From positions 70,253 to 134,252 of the forward strand of contig CAWKLQ010000006.1 in NCBI GenBank assembly GCA_963850525.1: a DNA stretch of 64,000 nt, given 5' to 3'. Positions 50,744 through 59,249 of the stretch are shown here, piece by piece (positions within the stretch are counted from its first letter, which is position 1; every line of letters begins with the position of its first letter). The translations under genes were made by a program, and so were the position numbers. The notes below the pieces were generated by a model, which worked only from the letters and a program-made list of their open reading frames with translations, searched no databases and had not been told where the DNA came from. Source of the stretch: JAEMQF01 sp963850525. GTDB lineage: Bacteria > Pseudomonadota > Gammaproteobacteria > Burkholderiales > Burkholderiaceae_C.

Positions 50744-51535
50744 ATGATCACGCAACGCCAACATCGAGAAGCGTCCGCGCCGACAGTCTCAATGGCCGCG
50801 CGAGCGCGACTTCTGGATGCGCCCTGGGCGCGATGCCTCAACGAGTCGCAACGGGCACGGGTCGATCGCGAAACACAAGTCGTTCACTTTGCCGAGGGGT
50901 TGGTGGTCTGTCGCGAAGGAGTTCCCGCGCAGCACTGGATTGGTGTGCTGGACGGAATGGTGAAGGTCGACTCGGTGACACGCGAGGGACGGAGCACGAG
51001 CTTCATCGGCGTGTCGTCCGGCGGCTGGCTGGGCGAGGGCTCGCTGCTCAAGCGCGAGGTCCGGCCTTACGAAGTGGTCACGCTGCGCGACAGCTGGATC
51101 GCACTCATGCCTTTGCAAACCTTCGACTGGCTGTACGAAACAGACCTTGGGTTCAACCACTTCCTGGTGCACCAATTGAACGCCCGCCTCGGCCATTTCG
51201 TCGCCCTTGTCGAGACAGAGCGCAACCAGACGACGACGGCCCGGGTGGCGCTGTGCATCGCGCAGCTGCTCGATCCGGCGCTTTGTGCAGCGACATCGAA
51301 TGTCCTGCGCCTGTCGCAGGAAGAGGTGGCACGCCTGTGCGGACTGTCCCGTCAGATCGCGAACCGCGCCTTGCACAGATTGCAGGAGGCGGGCGTGGTG
51401 CGTGTGAAGTACGGCGCGATTGAAGTATTGAATCTGCAAGCCTTGCGCGGCTTCGACCCTCGGGCAACCCCGAGAGAGCCTGCTCATCTGCCGCCTGATC
51501 CGAGCTTTGGCGTGAGCAGAGTCGCAAATCTTTGA
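50744..51535 (+). CDS. Crp/Fnr family transcriptional regulator
   Basis: A 263-residue regulator with an N-terminal cyclic-nucleotide-binding-like beta barrel (about 50-140). A long dimer helix follows. The C-terminal winged helix-turn-helix at about 190-217 reads L-S-Q-E-E-V-A-R-L-C-G-L-S-R-Q-I-A-N-R-A. No Fnr-type cysteine cluster is seen, and the G-E-x-S motif for cAMP is only partly present (G-W-L-G-E-G-S), so the effector is unclear. Divergence from the tannase-family gene makes that gene the first candidate target. An alternative start is ATG at 50792. Confidence 0.88.
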   Translation: MITQRQHREASAPTVSMAARARLLDAPWARCLNESQRARVDRETQVVHFAEGLVVCREGVPAQHWIGVLDGMVKVDSVTREGRSTSFIGVSSGGWLGEGSLLKREVRPYEVVTLRDSWIALMPLQTFDWLYETDLGFNHFLVHQLNARLGHFVALVETERNQTTTARVALCIAQLLDPALCAATSNVLRLSQEEVARLCGLSRQIANRALHRLQEAGVVRVKYGAIEVLNLQALRGFDPRATPREPAHLPPDPSFGVSRVANL

Positions 51536-51564
51536 GTTGGGCCGCAGCCCCGCCGATTCTTCCA

Positions 51565-52257
51565 TCAGCGCATGGCCCGGGAGCCTTGCGCCGCGCCCAG
51601 CGCCCGGTTCTCGAGCCGGCTGAGCAAGCGCACCAAGGGCCAGAGCAGCACGAAGTAAACGATGGCCGCGAGCACGATCGGCGTGGGGTTGTAGGTCAAG
51701 CTTTGCGCTTGCCGCGCCTGGAACAGCAGTTCCGGCATCGCGACCACACTGCCCAGCGATGTGAGCTTGACCACCTCAAGCGTGTTGGAGAGCAGGTCCG
51801 GCAGCACGTTGCGCACCGCCTGGGGCAGGACGACGTAACGCATGGTCTGCAGGCGGCCGAGCCCGGTGCTGCGCGCGGCCTCGGCCTGGCCCGCCGGAAT
51901 CGATTCAATGCCGGCACGCAGGATCTCGCCGTAGTAGGCGCCGGTGTTGAGGAAGAAGGCGATGCAGACGCAGGCAAAGCCGCTCAACTCGAGACCGGCA
52001 AACGGCAGACCGGCAAACAGGAGGATCAACAGTACCAGCGGCGGAAAGGCGCGGAAGAAATCGACCCAGGCCATCAGCGGCCAGCGGACCCAGGGATTGC
52101 GCACACCGGCAAGCAGCGCCAGACCTGTGCCGCCGAGCAGGCCGAGCGGAACGACGACGAGCGACAACATCACGGTGTTGCCCAGGCCCGCCAGCAGGAT
52201 CGGCCAGGCGGCGCGAATGATTTCGACGTTGAAGAAGGTCTGCAGCATTGCCGTCAA
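51565..52257 (-). CDS. Amino-acid ABC transporter permease (HisM/GltK type), second
   Basis: A 230-residue inner-membrane permease with five predicted helices. The family signature around the EAA loop is E-A-A-R-S-T-G-L-G-R-L-Q-T-M-R-Y-V-V-L-P-Q-A. It is the last gene of the importer operon, 15 bases after the other permease. The two permeases presumably form a heterodimeric channel for a polar amino acid. Confidence 0.92.
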   Translation of the reverse strand: MTAMLQTFFNVEIIRAAWPILLAGLGNTVMLSLVVVPLGLLGGTGLALLAGVRNPWVRWPLMAWVDFFRAFPPLVLLILLFAGLPFAGLELSGFACVCIAFFLNTGAYYGEILRAGIESIPAGQAEAARSTGLGRLQTMRYVVLPQAVRNVLPDLLSNTLEVVKLTSLGSVVAMPELLFQARQAQSLTYNPTPIVLAAIVYFVLLWPLVRLLSRLENRALGAAQGSRAMR

Positions 52258-52272
52258 TTCGTCCGACCGAAC

Positions 52273-52953
52273 CTAACGCTTCCACGCCATTCGCGTCTCC
52301 AGCCAGCGGCCGAACACGACCATGGGCAGGAACAGGATCAGGTAGGCGATGGCGCCCAGCGTCAGCGGCGACGGGTTGTAGCTGTTCGACACCGCCGACG
52401 ACGCCATGCCGAGGATCTCGCTAACCGCCACCACCGTGCCCAGCGCCGTGCCTTTGGTGATCGCGATGGTCCGGTTCGTGAGCGGCGGAATCGTCAGCCG
52501 CAGCGCCTGCGGCAATACCACGTGCATCAAGGTCTGGCCGTAGGACAGGCCGGTCGAGCGCGCGGCCTCCCACTGGCCTTTCGCGATCGACGTGATGCCG
52601 GCCCAGAAGATTTCCTCCGAGAACGCCATCAGCACGAGGGTCAGCGAGAGCCACGTCGAGACGAACCCCGAGGGCGAGATCTCGACCGCGGGCAGGCCGA
52701 AATAGATGAAGACGATGATCACCAGCGGCGGCAACGCGCGGAACACGTCGACGATGAAGATGATCAGCAGGTTCACCGGCCGGACGCCCAGGCTGCGCAG
52801 CAGCGCGAGCGCCAGGCCCAGGACGATGCCGCTGACGATGACGAGCAGCGCCAGCTCAATCGTGACGAGCATGCCGTGGGCGATGTCGGGCAGGTACTTC
52901 GCCATCACCTTCGCATTGAAGAAGGTGTCGAGGAAGCGATCCCAGTTCGACAT
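52273..52953 (-). CDS. Amino-acid ABC transporter permease (HisQ/GltJ type), first
   Basis: A 226-residue permease with the EAA loop E-A-A-R-S-T-G-L-S-Y-G-Q-T-L-M-H-V-V-L-P-Q-A, closely parallel to the second permease. The start at 52953 (M-S-N-W-D-R-F) lies 28 bases after the ATPase stop. Frames beginning further upstream run through the ATPase gene and were not used. Confidence 0.92.
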   Translation of the reverse strand: MSNWDRFLDTFFNAKVMAKYLPDIAHGMLVTIELALLVIVSGIVLGLALALLRSLGVRPVNLLIIFIVDVFRALPPLVIIVFIYFGLPAVEISPSGFVSTWLSLTLVLMAFSEEIFWAGITSIAKGQWEAARSTGLSYGQTLMHVVLPQALRLTIPPLTNRTIAITKGTALGTVVAVSEILGMASSAVSNSYNPSPLTLGAIAYLILFLPMVVFGRWLETRMAWKR

Positions 52954-52981
52954 GGCGCAGACGAATTCGTTGGCGCTGAAA

Positions 52982-53743
52982 TCAGTGGCGCTGGATCTGG
53001 CCGATGAAGGCGCGAGTTCGCTCGTGGCTCGGCGCCTCGAAGATCTGCGCCGGCGTGCCCTGCTCGACGATGAGACCCTCGTCCATGAAGAGCACGCGAT
53101 CCGCGGCGTTGCGCGCGAAACCCATTTCATGGCTCACCACGACCATCGCCATGCCGCTCTCGCGCAGGTCGCGCATCACGCCGAGCACCGAGCCCACCAG
53201 TTCGGGGTCGAGCGCGCTGGTGGGCTCGTCGAACAGCATGACGCGCGGCTCCAGGGCGATCGCGCGGGCGATGGCGACGCGCTGCTGCTGCCCGCCGGAG
53301 AGCTGGCCGGGCGTGTGGCCGGCGCGGTCGGCCAGGCCCACGCGCGCCAGCGCCGCGTGGCCGAGCGCGTCGGCATCGGCGCGCGACTTGCCCGCCACCT
53401 TGCGCAGCGCCAGCGTCACGTTGCCGAGTGCCGTCATGTGCGGATAGAGGTTGAACGACTGGAACACCATGCCGATGCGCTGGCGTGCATGGTTGATGTC
53501 AGTGCGCGGGCTCAACAGGTCGACGCCGTCGACAAGCACGCTGCCCGAAGACGGCTCTTCGAGGCGATTGAGGCAGCGCAGCAGCGTCGACTTGCCCGAC
53601 CCCGAGGGGCCGATCACGAACGCAAGCTCGCGCTCGGCCAGGACCAGGTCGACGCCCTTCAGAACATGATGCGCGCCGAAGTGTTTGTGGATGCCGCGCG
53701 CCTCGACGATGGGCTTATCGGGCTGATCCGGCATCTCCGGCAA
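52982..53743 (-). CDS. Amino-acid ABC transporter ATP-binding protein
   Basis: A 253-residue ATPase of the polar amino acid uptake (PAAT) class. Walker A G-P-S-G-S-G-K-S-T is at 45-53, signature L-S-G-G-Q-Q-Q-R at 148-155, and Walker B with D-E-P-T-S-A-L-D at about 168-179. The Q-loop F-Q-S-F-N-L-Y-P-H-M is typical of the GlnQ/HisP branch. It starts 3 bases after the binding-protein stop. Confidence 0.95.
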   Translation of the reverse strand: MPEMPDQPDKPIVEARGIHKHFGAHHVLKGVDLVLAERELAFVIGPSGSGKSTLLRCLNRLEEPSSGSVLVDGVDLLSPRTDINHARQRIGMVFQSFNLYPHMTALGNVTLALRKVAGKSRADADALGHAALARVGLADRAGHTPGQLSGGQQQRVAIARAIALEPRVMLFDEPTSALDPELVGSVLGVMRDLRESGMAMVVVSHEMGFARNAADRVLFMDEGLIVEQGTPAQIFEAPSHERTRAFIGQIQRH

Positions 53744-53746
53744 TCA

Positions 53747-54595
53747 TCAACCGCACTTCAACGCATGCGGCGTCGGGTCGTAGCCCGGCATGCCGGGAAC
53801 GCCATAGCCCGGCGTGACGACACGCTCCAGTGCATCGGCTTCGGGCACGCGGCCAAACCATTTCTCCGACAGCTTGGCGATCGTGCCGTCCAGCTTCATG
53901 CAATTGAGCACGTCCTGCATCTGATTCCGCAACGCCTCGCTGCCCTTGGGGAACGGCGCGCCCCAATGCGCGCGCGTAGTGCTGAGCTCCAGGTCGGCGA
54001 CGAACTGCGGGTTCTTGCTCGCGGCGTAGACGATCGTCGTATTGCCGCCGAGCGTCGCGTAGGCGCGCCCCGAGAGCACGGCCTGCGTCGCGTCGGGCTG
54101 GGTGTCGTAGGCCTGCACCGTGAAGTCGTGCTTCGCGCCCTCGGCCTTGCTCAGGTTTTCGTACGGCGTGCCCTTGTTGACGGCGACGACCTTGCCCTTG
54201 AGGTCGGACCAGTCCTTGATGGGTGCGGAGCCCTTTTTAATGCCGAAGCGGTACGCCGTCCACAGATAGCCCGCCGTGAAGAGCATGCTCTCGGCGCGCT
54301 CCTTGGTCACCGTGGTGGGCGCGGCGATGAAGTCATAGCGGCCCGAGAGCATTCCCGGAATCAGGGTGGAAAAGCTCACGCTGTCGATCGTGATTTCGCG
54401 GTTCATGCGCCGCGCCGCCTCGGTGAACATGTCGATCTGGAAGCCCTCGATGCCGCCGCCCAGTTTGGGCATCGCGTGCGGCGCGAAGGTTCCGTCCACA
54501 CCGGTGCGCAGCGGCGGCAGTTTGGTTTGCGCAAGCGCTGGGCCCGCCAGGAACACGGCAGTGGCAAGCAAGATCAGGCGGCGGAACATCATCAT
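53747..54595 (-). CDS. Amino-acid ABC transporter periplasmic substrate-binding protein
   Basis: A 282-residue SBP_bac_3-type protein. The signal peptide (M-M-M-F-R-R then hydrophobic) ends A-L-A-Q near residue 23. The mature part shows the family pattern: R-T-G-V-D-G-T-F-A-P, then G-F-Q-I-D-M-F-T-E-A, then D-L-K-G-K-V-V-A-V-N-K-G-T. It is the first gene of the importer operon. The substrate is not predictable, though the divergent Asp/Glu racemase-like gene hints at acidic amino acids or hydantoin-like compounds. Confidence 0.92.
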   Translation of the reverse strand: MMMFRRLILLATAVFLAGPALAQTKLPPLRTGVDGTFAPHAMPKLGGGIEGFQIDMFTEAARRMNREITIDSVSFSTLIPGMLSGRYDFIAAPTTVTKERAESMLFTAGYLWTAYRFGIKKGSAPIKDWSDLKGKVVAVNKGTPYENLSKAEGAKHDFTVQAYDTQPDATQAVLSGRAYATLGGNTTIVYAASKNPQFVADLELSTTRAHWGAPFPKGSEALRNQMQDVLNCMKLDGTIAKLSEKWFGRVPEADALERVVTPGYGVPGMPGYDPTPHALKCG

Positions 54596-54690
54596 GGCGG
54601 GAACCCCAAGAGTGGACTGAGTGAGCGTGGCGCACGTTCGAGCGCAAGGAATTGTGCGACAAAAAAATGGCGAGTCGGTAGCATCCGCGC

Positions 54691-55393
54691 ATGGCAGAAA
54701 AAATCCTCGTCATCAACCCCAACTCCACCGAGGCGGTGACGCAAGGCATCGACGAAGCCTGCGCGCCGCTTCGCATCCCGGGCGGCCCGTTGATCGAGTG
54801 CGTGACGCTGAAAGAGGGCCCACCGGGAATCCAGACCCAGCAGCATGTCGACGGCGTGGTCGCGCCGATGTTGCAACTGGTCAGGCAACGCGAAGGCGAC
54901 TGCGCCGCGTTCGTCATCGCCTGCTACAGCGACCCCGGCCTGCACTCGCTGCGCGAGGCGACGCGACAAGCCCGTGCTCGGCATCTCGGAGTGCGGCATC
55001 TTCACCGCGCTCACGCTGGGGCAGAAATTCGGCGTCATCGCGATCCTCAAACAATCGATTCCGCGCCACCTGCGCTACGTCGGCGCGCTGGGGGTGAGCG
55101 AGCGGCTCGCCGGCGAGCTGCCGCTCGGCCTGGGGGTCACCGAACTGTCTGACGCCAGCAAGACCTTTCCGCGCATGGTCGAGGTGGGCAGGATGCTCCG
55201 CGACCAGCATGGTGCAGACGTGGTCGTGATGGGCTGCGCCGGCATGGCGCGCTACCGCAAGCCGCTGCAGGACGAGATCGGCATCCCGGTCGTCGAGCCG
55301 ACGCAGGCTGCGGTGACGATGGCGTTGGGGCGGGTGCGGTTGAACTGGGCTGGAGAACTGATACGGCTTCGCGTTCAATGCGCATCAGACTGA
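54691..55393 (+). pseudogene. Asp/Glu/hydantoin racemase family, frameshifted
   Basis: The first frame (M-A-E-K-I-L-V-I-N-P-N-S-T) runs through the first catalytic Cys (I-A-C-Y-S-D-P-G-L) to about 54965. The second catalytic Cys (V-M-G-C-A-G-M-A) and C-terminus are in the next frame to 55393. One extra base in the gaggcgacgcgacaag region (54955-54970) accounts for the shift. Without it the protein would be about 233 residues, normal for the family. It is divergent from the amino-acid importer, 95 bases away, so it may have processed the imported compound. Whether the shift is real or an assembly error cannot be told here. Confidence 0.8.
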
Positions 55394-55482
55394 CGAGTTG
55401 GGGATGCTCGGTTCGGCCCAATTACGGCTGTTGGCGGATGTCTGGTGTCGGGCGATGTCGAAACGTGATCGGCCTTGGCGGC

Positions 55483-56001
55483 CTACTGCCCCTCTCGCCA
55501 TTTGCGACGCTCGCCACTCGAATAGTCCGGGATTTCGCCTGTCTCCAATGTCTCCTGCAGCCAGAGCGCCTTCTGCAGTAGTAGTCGATCGCCGTGCTTT
55601 TCCGCGACGGGGATGGATGCCCTCACCAACTCAAGAGCTTCTTTGGTATTCCCGTGCCAGCGAATCTGGTTCGCGAGGTTGAATGCTGCATTGGTCGCAC
55701 CCAATTCATCACCGCCCGCCGCAGCTGCGTCCTTTGCGGCCATGAGCATGGATTTGCACTGAGCGAGATAGCGGTCAGCCCTTGCCGTAGCACCGATTGC
55801 CTTCTGCATGTGTGCGAGTTGGCCGACAGCAGTACCCAATAGGAGTAGAACTGCAGACACCGCCTCAGCATCACGGGTTCCGTTGAGGAGCGAAATCGCC
55901 GTCGAGGCCTCATCGTTAAGCCGAACTTTGACCCACTGATCAGGCCGTAACCCAGCATTCATGCGGGTTGCGGCCTTTTTCTCGCTTCGATATGTACCCA
56001 T
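55483..56001 (-). CDS. Helical, TPR-like protein of unknown function (flanks the IS1634 element)
   Basis: A 172-residue protein with no signal peptide. The second half is strongly helical: N-L-A-N-Q-I-R-W-H-G-N-T-K-E-A-L-E-L-V-R resembles a TPR unit. Base composition is lower in GC than the genes to its left, like the sequence on the other side of the IS cluster. Its ATG lies 9 bases from the proposed left end of the IS1634 element. If that element is removed, it falls immediately after the stop of the nuclease-like gene at 61999-62982, in the same frame register. It may be the second gene of that operon, or the C-terminal part of the same protein. Confidence 0.6.
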   Translation of the reverse strand: MGTYRSEKKAATRMNAGLRPDQWVKVRLNDEASTAISLLNGTRDAEAVSAVLLLLGTAVGQLAHMQKAIGATARADRYLAQCKSMLMAAKDAAAAGGDELGATNAAFNLANQIRWHGNTKEALELVRASIPVAEKHGDRLLLQKALWLQETLETGEIPDYSSGERRKWREGQ

Positions 56002-56907
56002 GTACTATGGCCTTGTGCTCTTGCACTTCGCATTGGAAATGACTATGCTGTGCGTCCATGTACATCGAGTCCATCCCGAACCGCGACTCTCCTCCGGCTG
56101 TCCTGCTGCGCGAGTCGTATCGCGAGGATGGCAAGGTCCGCAAGCGCACCCTGGCCAACCTGTCGTGCTTGGGTCACGAGGTGATCGAAGGTCTGAAGGT
56201 GCTGCTGCGCGGCGGCGTGGCCGTACCCAGTGCCGCGGAGGTCTTCACGGTTGAGCGCAGCCTGCCTCACGGTCATGTCGCTGCGGTGCTGGGCAGTGCG
56301 CGCGGCTGTGGCGCCTCGGTGTGGTTCGGCTCGGCGCCCGAGCCGTTGCAGCCGCTGCTGCTGGCCATGCTGGTGGCCCGCGTCATCGAACCCGCCTCCA
56401 AGCTGGCCACGCATCGCCAATTGCACGATGACACGGCCAGCACTTCGCTGGGTCGCGTGCTGGGCGTGGGCCAGTGCAACGCCGACGATCTGTACCGGGC
56501 GTTGGACTGGCTGCACGAGGCGCAGCCCGCCATCGAGCGGCGCCTGGCGCGCCAACACCTGGTGGGGGCCACGCTGGTGCTGTACGACCTGACCTCCACC
56601 TGGCTGACCGGGCGCTGCTGCGAGCTGGCCGCTCGCGGGCACTCGCGCGACGGCAAGCGCGACGATCCGCAGATCGTCTTTGGCTTGATCTGCTCGGCCC
56701 AGGGCTGCCCGATTGCCGTGGAGGTATTCAAGGGCAACACGGCCGACCCGGCCACGGTGGCGGCTCAAGTGGCCAAGCTCAAGGAGCGCTATGAACCGGT
56801 CCCCGTTCAACGGACGCCACGAAGCACGATGAGCGTTATCCACGGACGGCCGGTTCGGCGCTTGCGATACGAACCGGACCGGCCGGCGGTGGGTAACGCG
56901 GTGCCGC

Positions 56908-57804
56908 TCATTGCAGCGACGCATTTTCACTTGCCTGAGTCTCGGCGCGCCAGCGCCGCTCGAATTCTGTCGGCGTGATGTTGCCCAGCGACGAATGGCG
57001 GCGCTCGGTGTTGTAGTAACCGATGTACTCGACGATGGCTTGTCTTGCCTGCTCACGGGTCTCGAAGTGTTCGTCGTGCACGCACTCGACTTTCAAGGTG
57101 CCGTTGAGAGACTCCATCGGCGCGTTGTCCCAGCAGTCGCCCTTGCGACTCATCGACACCGTGATGCCCCGCGCCTCGAGTTTGTCGCGGTAGTCGTGCG
57201 CTGCGTACTGCGAACCTCGGTCCGAGTGGTGCACCAGGCCCGCGCTGGGACGGCGCCAGCCCAGCGCAACGTCCAGCGCGCGCAGCGTCAACTCCTTGGG
57301 CATCGTCTCGCTCATCGCCCAGCCCACGATCTTGCGCGCGTGCAGGTCCAGCACCAGCGCCACGTACAGCCAGCCTTCATCGGTGGGCACGTAGGTCATG
57401 TCGGCGAGCCACTTCCGGTTCGGCGCGCTGGCCTGGAAGTCGCGCTGCAGCACGTTGGGTGCGATCGGATGGGCGTGCTTGGAGTCGGTGGTCACGACCC
57501 GAAAGCGCCGCCGTTTGTGACTTTGCAGAGCGTGCTCGCGCATCACACGCCCCACGCGCTTGTGGTTGACGCTCTGGCCCACCACGTCGCCGATCTCCGC
57601 GGTCATGCGTCGGCGCCCGTAGCGCCCCCGGTGCGTGCGCTGGCTGTGGCGAATCTGCTCGACCAAATGCTGGTCGTCCTGGGCGCGCTGCGAGGGCTCG
57701 CGCCCACGCGCCGCATTCAACCCGCTGCGCGATACCGAGAGCAGCTCGCACATCAGCGTCGCGCAATACGTTTGTCGATGCTCTTCAATCCACGCGTACT
57801 TCAC
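56908..57804 (-). CDS. IS3-family transposase OrfB (DDE integrase)
   Basis: The catalytic part, 298 residues if started at the GTG at 57804. The rve integrase core shows the first Asp in W-L-A-D-M-T-Y-V, the second in V-H-H-S-D-R-G-S-Q-Y, and Glu in N-A-P-M-E-S-L-N-G-T-L-K. It is normally made as an OrfAB fusion by -1 frameshifting, which the sequence supports (see 57834). Confidence 0.95.
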   Translation of the reverse strand: MKYAWIEEHRQTYCATLMCELLSVSRSGLNAARGREPSQRAQDDQHLVEQIRHSQRTHRGRYGRRRMTAEIGDVVGQSVNHKRVGRVMREHALQSHKRRRFRVVTTDSKHAHPIAPNVLQRDFQASAPNRKWLADMTYVPTDEGWLYVALVLDLHARKIVGWAMSETMPKELTLRALDVALGWRRPSAGLVHHSDRGSQYAAHDYRDKLEARGITVSMSRKGDCWDNAPMESLNGTLKVECVHDEHFETREQARQAIVEYIGYYNTERRHSSLGNITPTEFERRWRAETQASENASLQ

Positions 57805-58103
57805 ATCGACTCCCTCGCAAAGTACGCTGCCGCTTTTTTTAGGATCTCCTTCTCCAGCCGCAGCCGGGCGTTCTCCTGTCGCAAGCGGCTCAGTTCAGCC
57901 TCCACTTCCGACACCGGCCGCGCGCTCTGGCGCTTGACCAGCGCCTGGCCCTTGCGCGTCAGATACACCCAGTTGGCCAGCGTCTTGCTCGACATCTCCA
58001 GCGAGCGCGCGACCGCCGCCATGCTGCGCTTGCCTTGCTCCACTTGCTTGACAGCCGCGTCCCGAAATTCGGCCGTGTACTTGCGATCCGATCCTGCTTT
58101 CAT
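57801..58103 (-). CDS. IS3-family transposase OrfA
   Basis: A 100-residue DNA-binding protein with an N-terminal helix-turn-helix (R-K-Y-T-A-E-F-R-D-A-A-V). A leucine-zipper-like C-terminal helix (E-V-E-A-E-L-S-R-L-R-Q-E-N-A-R-L) follows. Its stop overlaps the orfB start. Confidence 0.94.
   Translation of the reverse strand: MKAGSDRKYTAEFRDAAVKQVEQGKRSMAAVARSLEMSSKTLANWVYLTRKGQALVKRQSARPVSEVEAELSRLRQENARLRLEKEILKKAAAYFARESM
57834..57841 (-). other. Probable -1 ribosomal frameshift site (A7 run)
   Basis: On the coding strand seven A followed by G occur shortly before the end of orfA. Slipping back one base here moves the ribosome from the orfA frame to the orfB frame, which stays open from this point. 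A7 or A6G sites are the usual mechanism in IS3-family elements. Confidence 0.75.
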
Positions 58104-59066
58104 AGGTCCTCCACAAAGTCAAAACTAACAGACTTCGTGGCGTCCGTTTTTAGGGGACCAGTTCACTACGGCCTCGAACATTTGGCCTGGGTGGGGGATC
58201 GCGGCATGCTGACCTCGGCACGCATCGAGCAAGTGCTCAAGCCCCAGGGCATGGACTGGGTGAGCTCACTGCGCGCGCCGCAGATCGCGCAGCTGGCCGA
58301 AGAGCACGGGCCGTTTCAGCCCTCGCTGTTCGATGAGCGCAATCTGCTGGAGCTCTCCAGCCAGCACTTCCCCGGCGAGCGACTGGTGGTGTGTCGCAAT
58401 CCGCTGCTGGCCGAAGAACGTGCGCGCAAGCGGCTGGAATTGCTGGCGGCCACCGAGCTCGATCTGGCCAAGGTCGTGGCGGCCACCCAGCGCGCGCGCC
58501 ACCCGCTGCGCGGCCAGGACGTGATCGCCTTGCGCGTGGGGCGCGTGATCGGGCGCTTTCACATGGCCAAGCATTTCGAGTTGTCGATCACGGACTCGAC
58601 GCTGGCCTACCAGCGCAAGACCGAAGCCATCGCTGCCGAGGCGGCACTGGACGGGCTGTACGTGATCCGCACCAGCTTGACCACCAATGCGCTCGATGCC
58701 GGGGCGACGGTGGCCGCCTACAAGAGTCTGGCTCATGTGGAGCGGGCCTTTCGTTCGATCAAGACGATCGATCTGAACGTGCGCCCGGTGTTCCTCTACA
58801 GCGAGACCCGGGTGCGCGCCCACGTCTTCCTGTGCATGTTGGCCTACTACGTGGAGTGGCACATGCGCGAGCGTTTGAAGTCGATGCTGTTCGATGATGA
58901 ACACCTGATTGAGGCCAGCGCGGCCCGACCCTCCGCGGTGGCCAAGGCAGTTCGTTCAGAGCACGCCAAGGCCAAAGATGCGAGCAAGACGGCCGATGAC
59001 GGGTTGCCGCTGCACAGCTTCAGAACCTTGCTCAAGGACCTGGGCACCCAGGCCTACAACATCACC

Positions 59067-59188
59067 TGCGTATTTCAGCCCATCGTGGACGGCATTTCAG
59101 GCTGATCGTGGACGGGATTTCAGCGTGATCGTGGACGGCGTTTCAGGCTGATCGTGGACGCTGTTTCAGCGTGATCGTGGACGATTGG
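59067..59188 (+). repeat. Left-end multiple repeats of the IS21 element
   Basis: Five tandem, imperfect copies of TTTCAGSSTGATCGTGGACG (S is G or C) in about 120 bases. They are expected binding sites for IstA. The apparent extension of the IS1634 reading frame past 59066 is coded by these repeats and is not real protein. Confidence 0.85.
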
Positions 59189-59249
59189 GGGTGCGCGCAA
59201 GTGATTTTTCAACCGGCCTCAAGCTCAGCGCTTTTTGCGACCCGAGCCG

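Larger units (their letters stand above)
56792..58165 (-). mobile_element. IS3-family insertion sequence
   Basis: A 1374-base element with terminal inverted repeats. The left end begins TGAACCGGTCCCC and the complement of the right end begins TGAACTGGTCCCC; both continue into the shared ACGGACGCCACGAAG. A 3-base duplication CTA flanks it (56789-56791 and 58166-58168). It carries orfA and orfB on the minus strand and appears complete and potentially active. Confidence 0.93.

Noticed and set aside
58035..58168. Start of a long frame running into the second part of the IS1634 transposase
   Set aside because: The first codons lie inside the IS3 right end; they are a by-product of the insertion.
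59067..59105. C-terminal end of the IS1634 transposase frame (V-F-Q-P-I-V-D-G)
   Set aside because: These residues are coded by the IS21 left end. The real C-terminus resumes at 61851 after the ATCACC duplication.
59067..59190. Regularly spaced 22-24-base repeats resembling a tiny CRISPR array
   Set aside because: The units have no unique spacers, and they recur inverted at the other end of the IS21 element. They are its terminal repeats.
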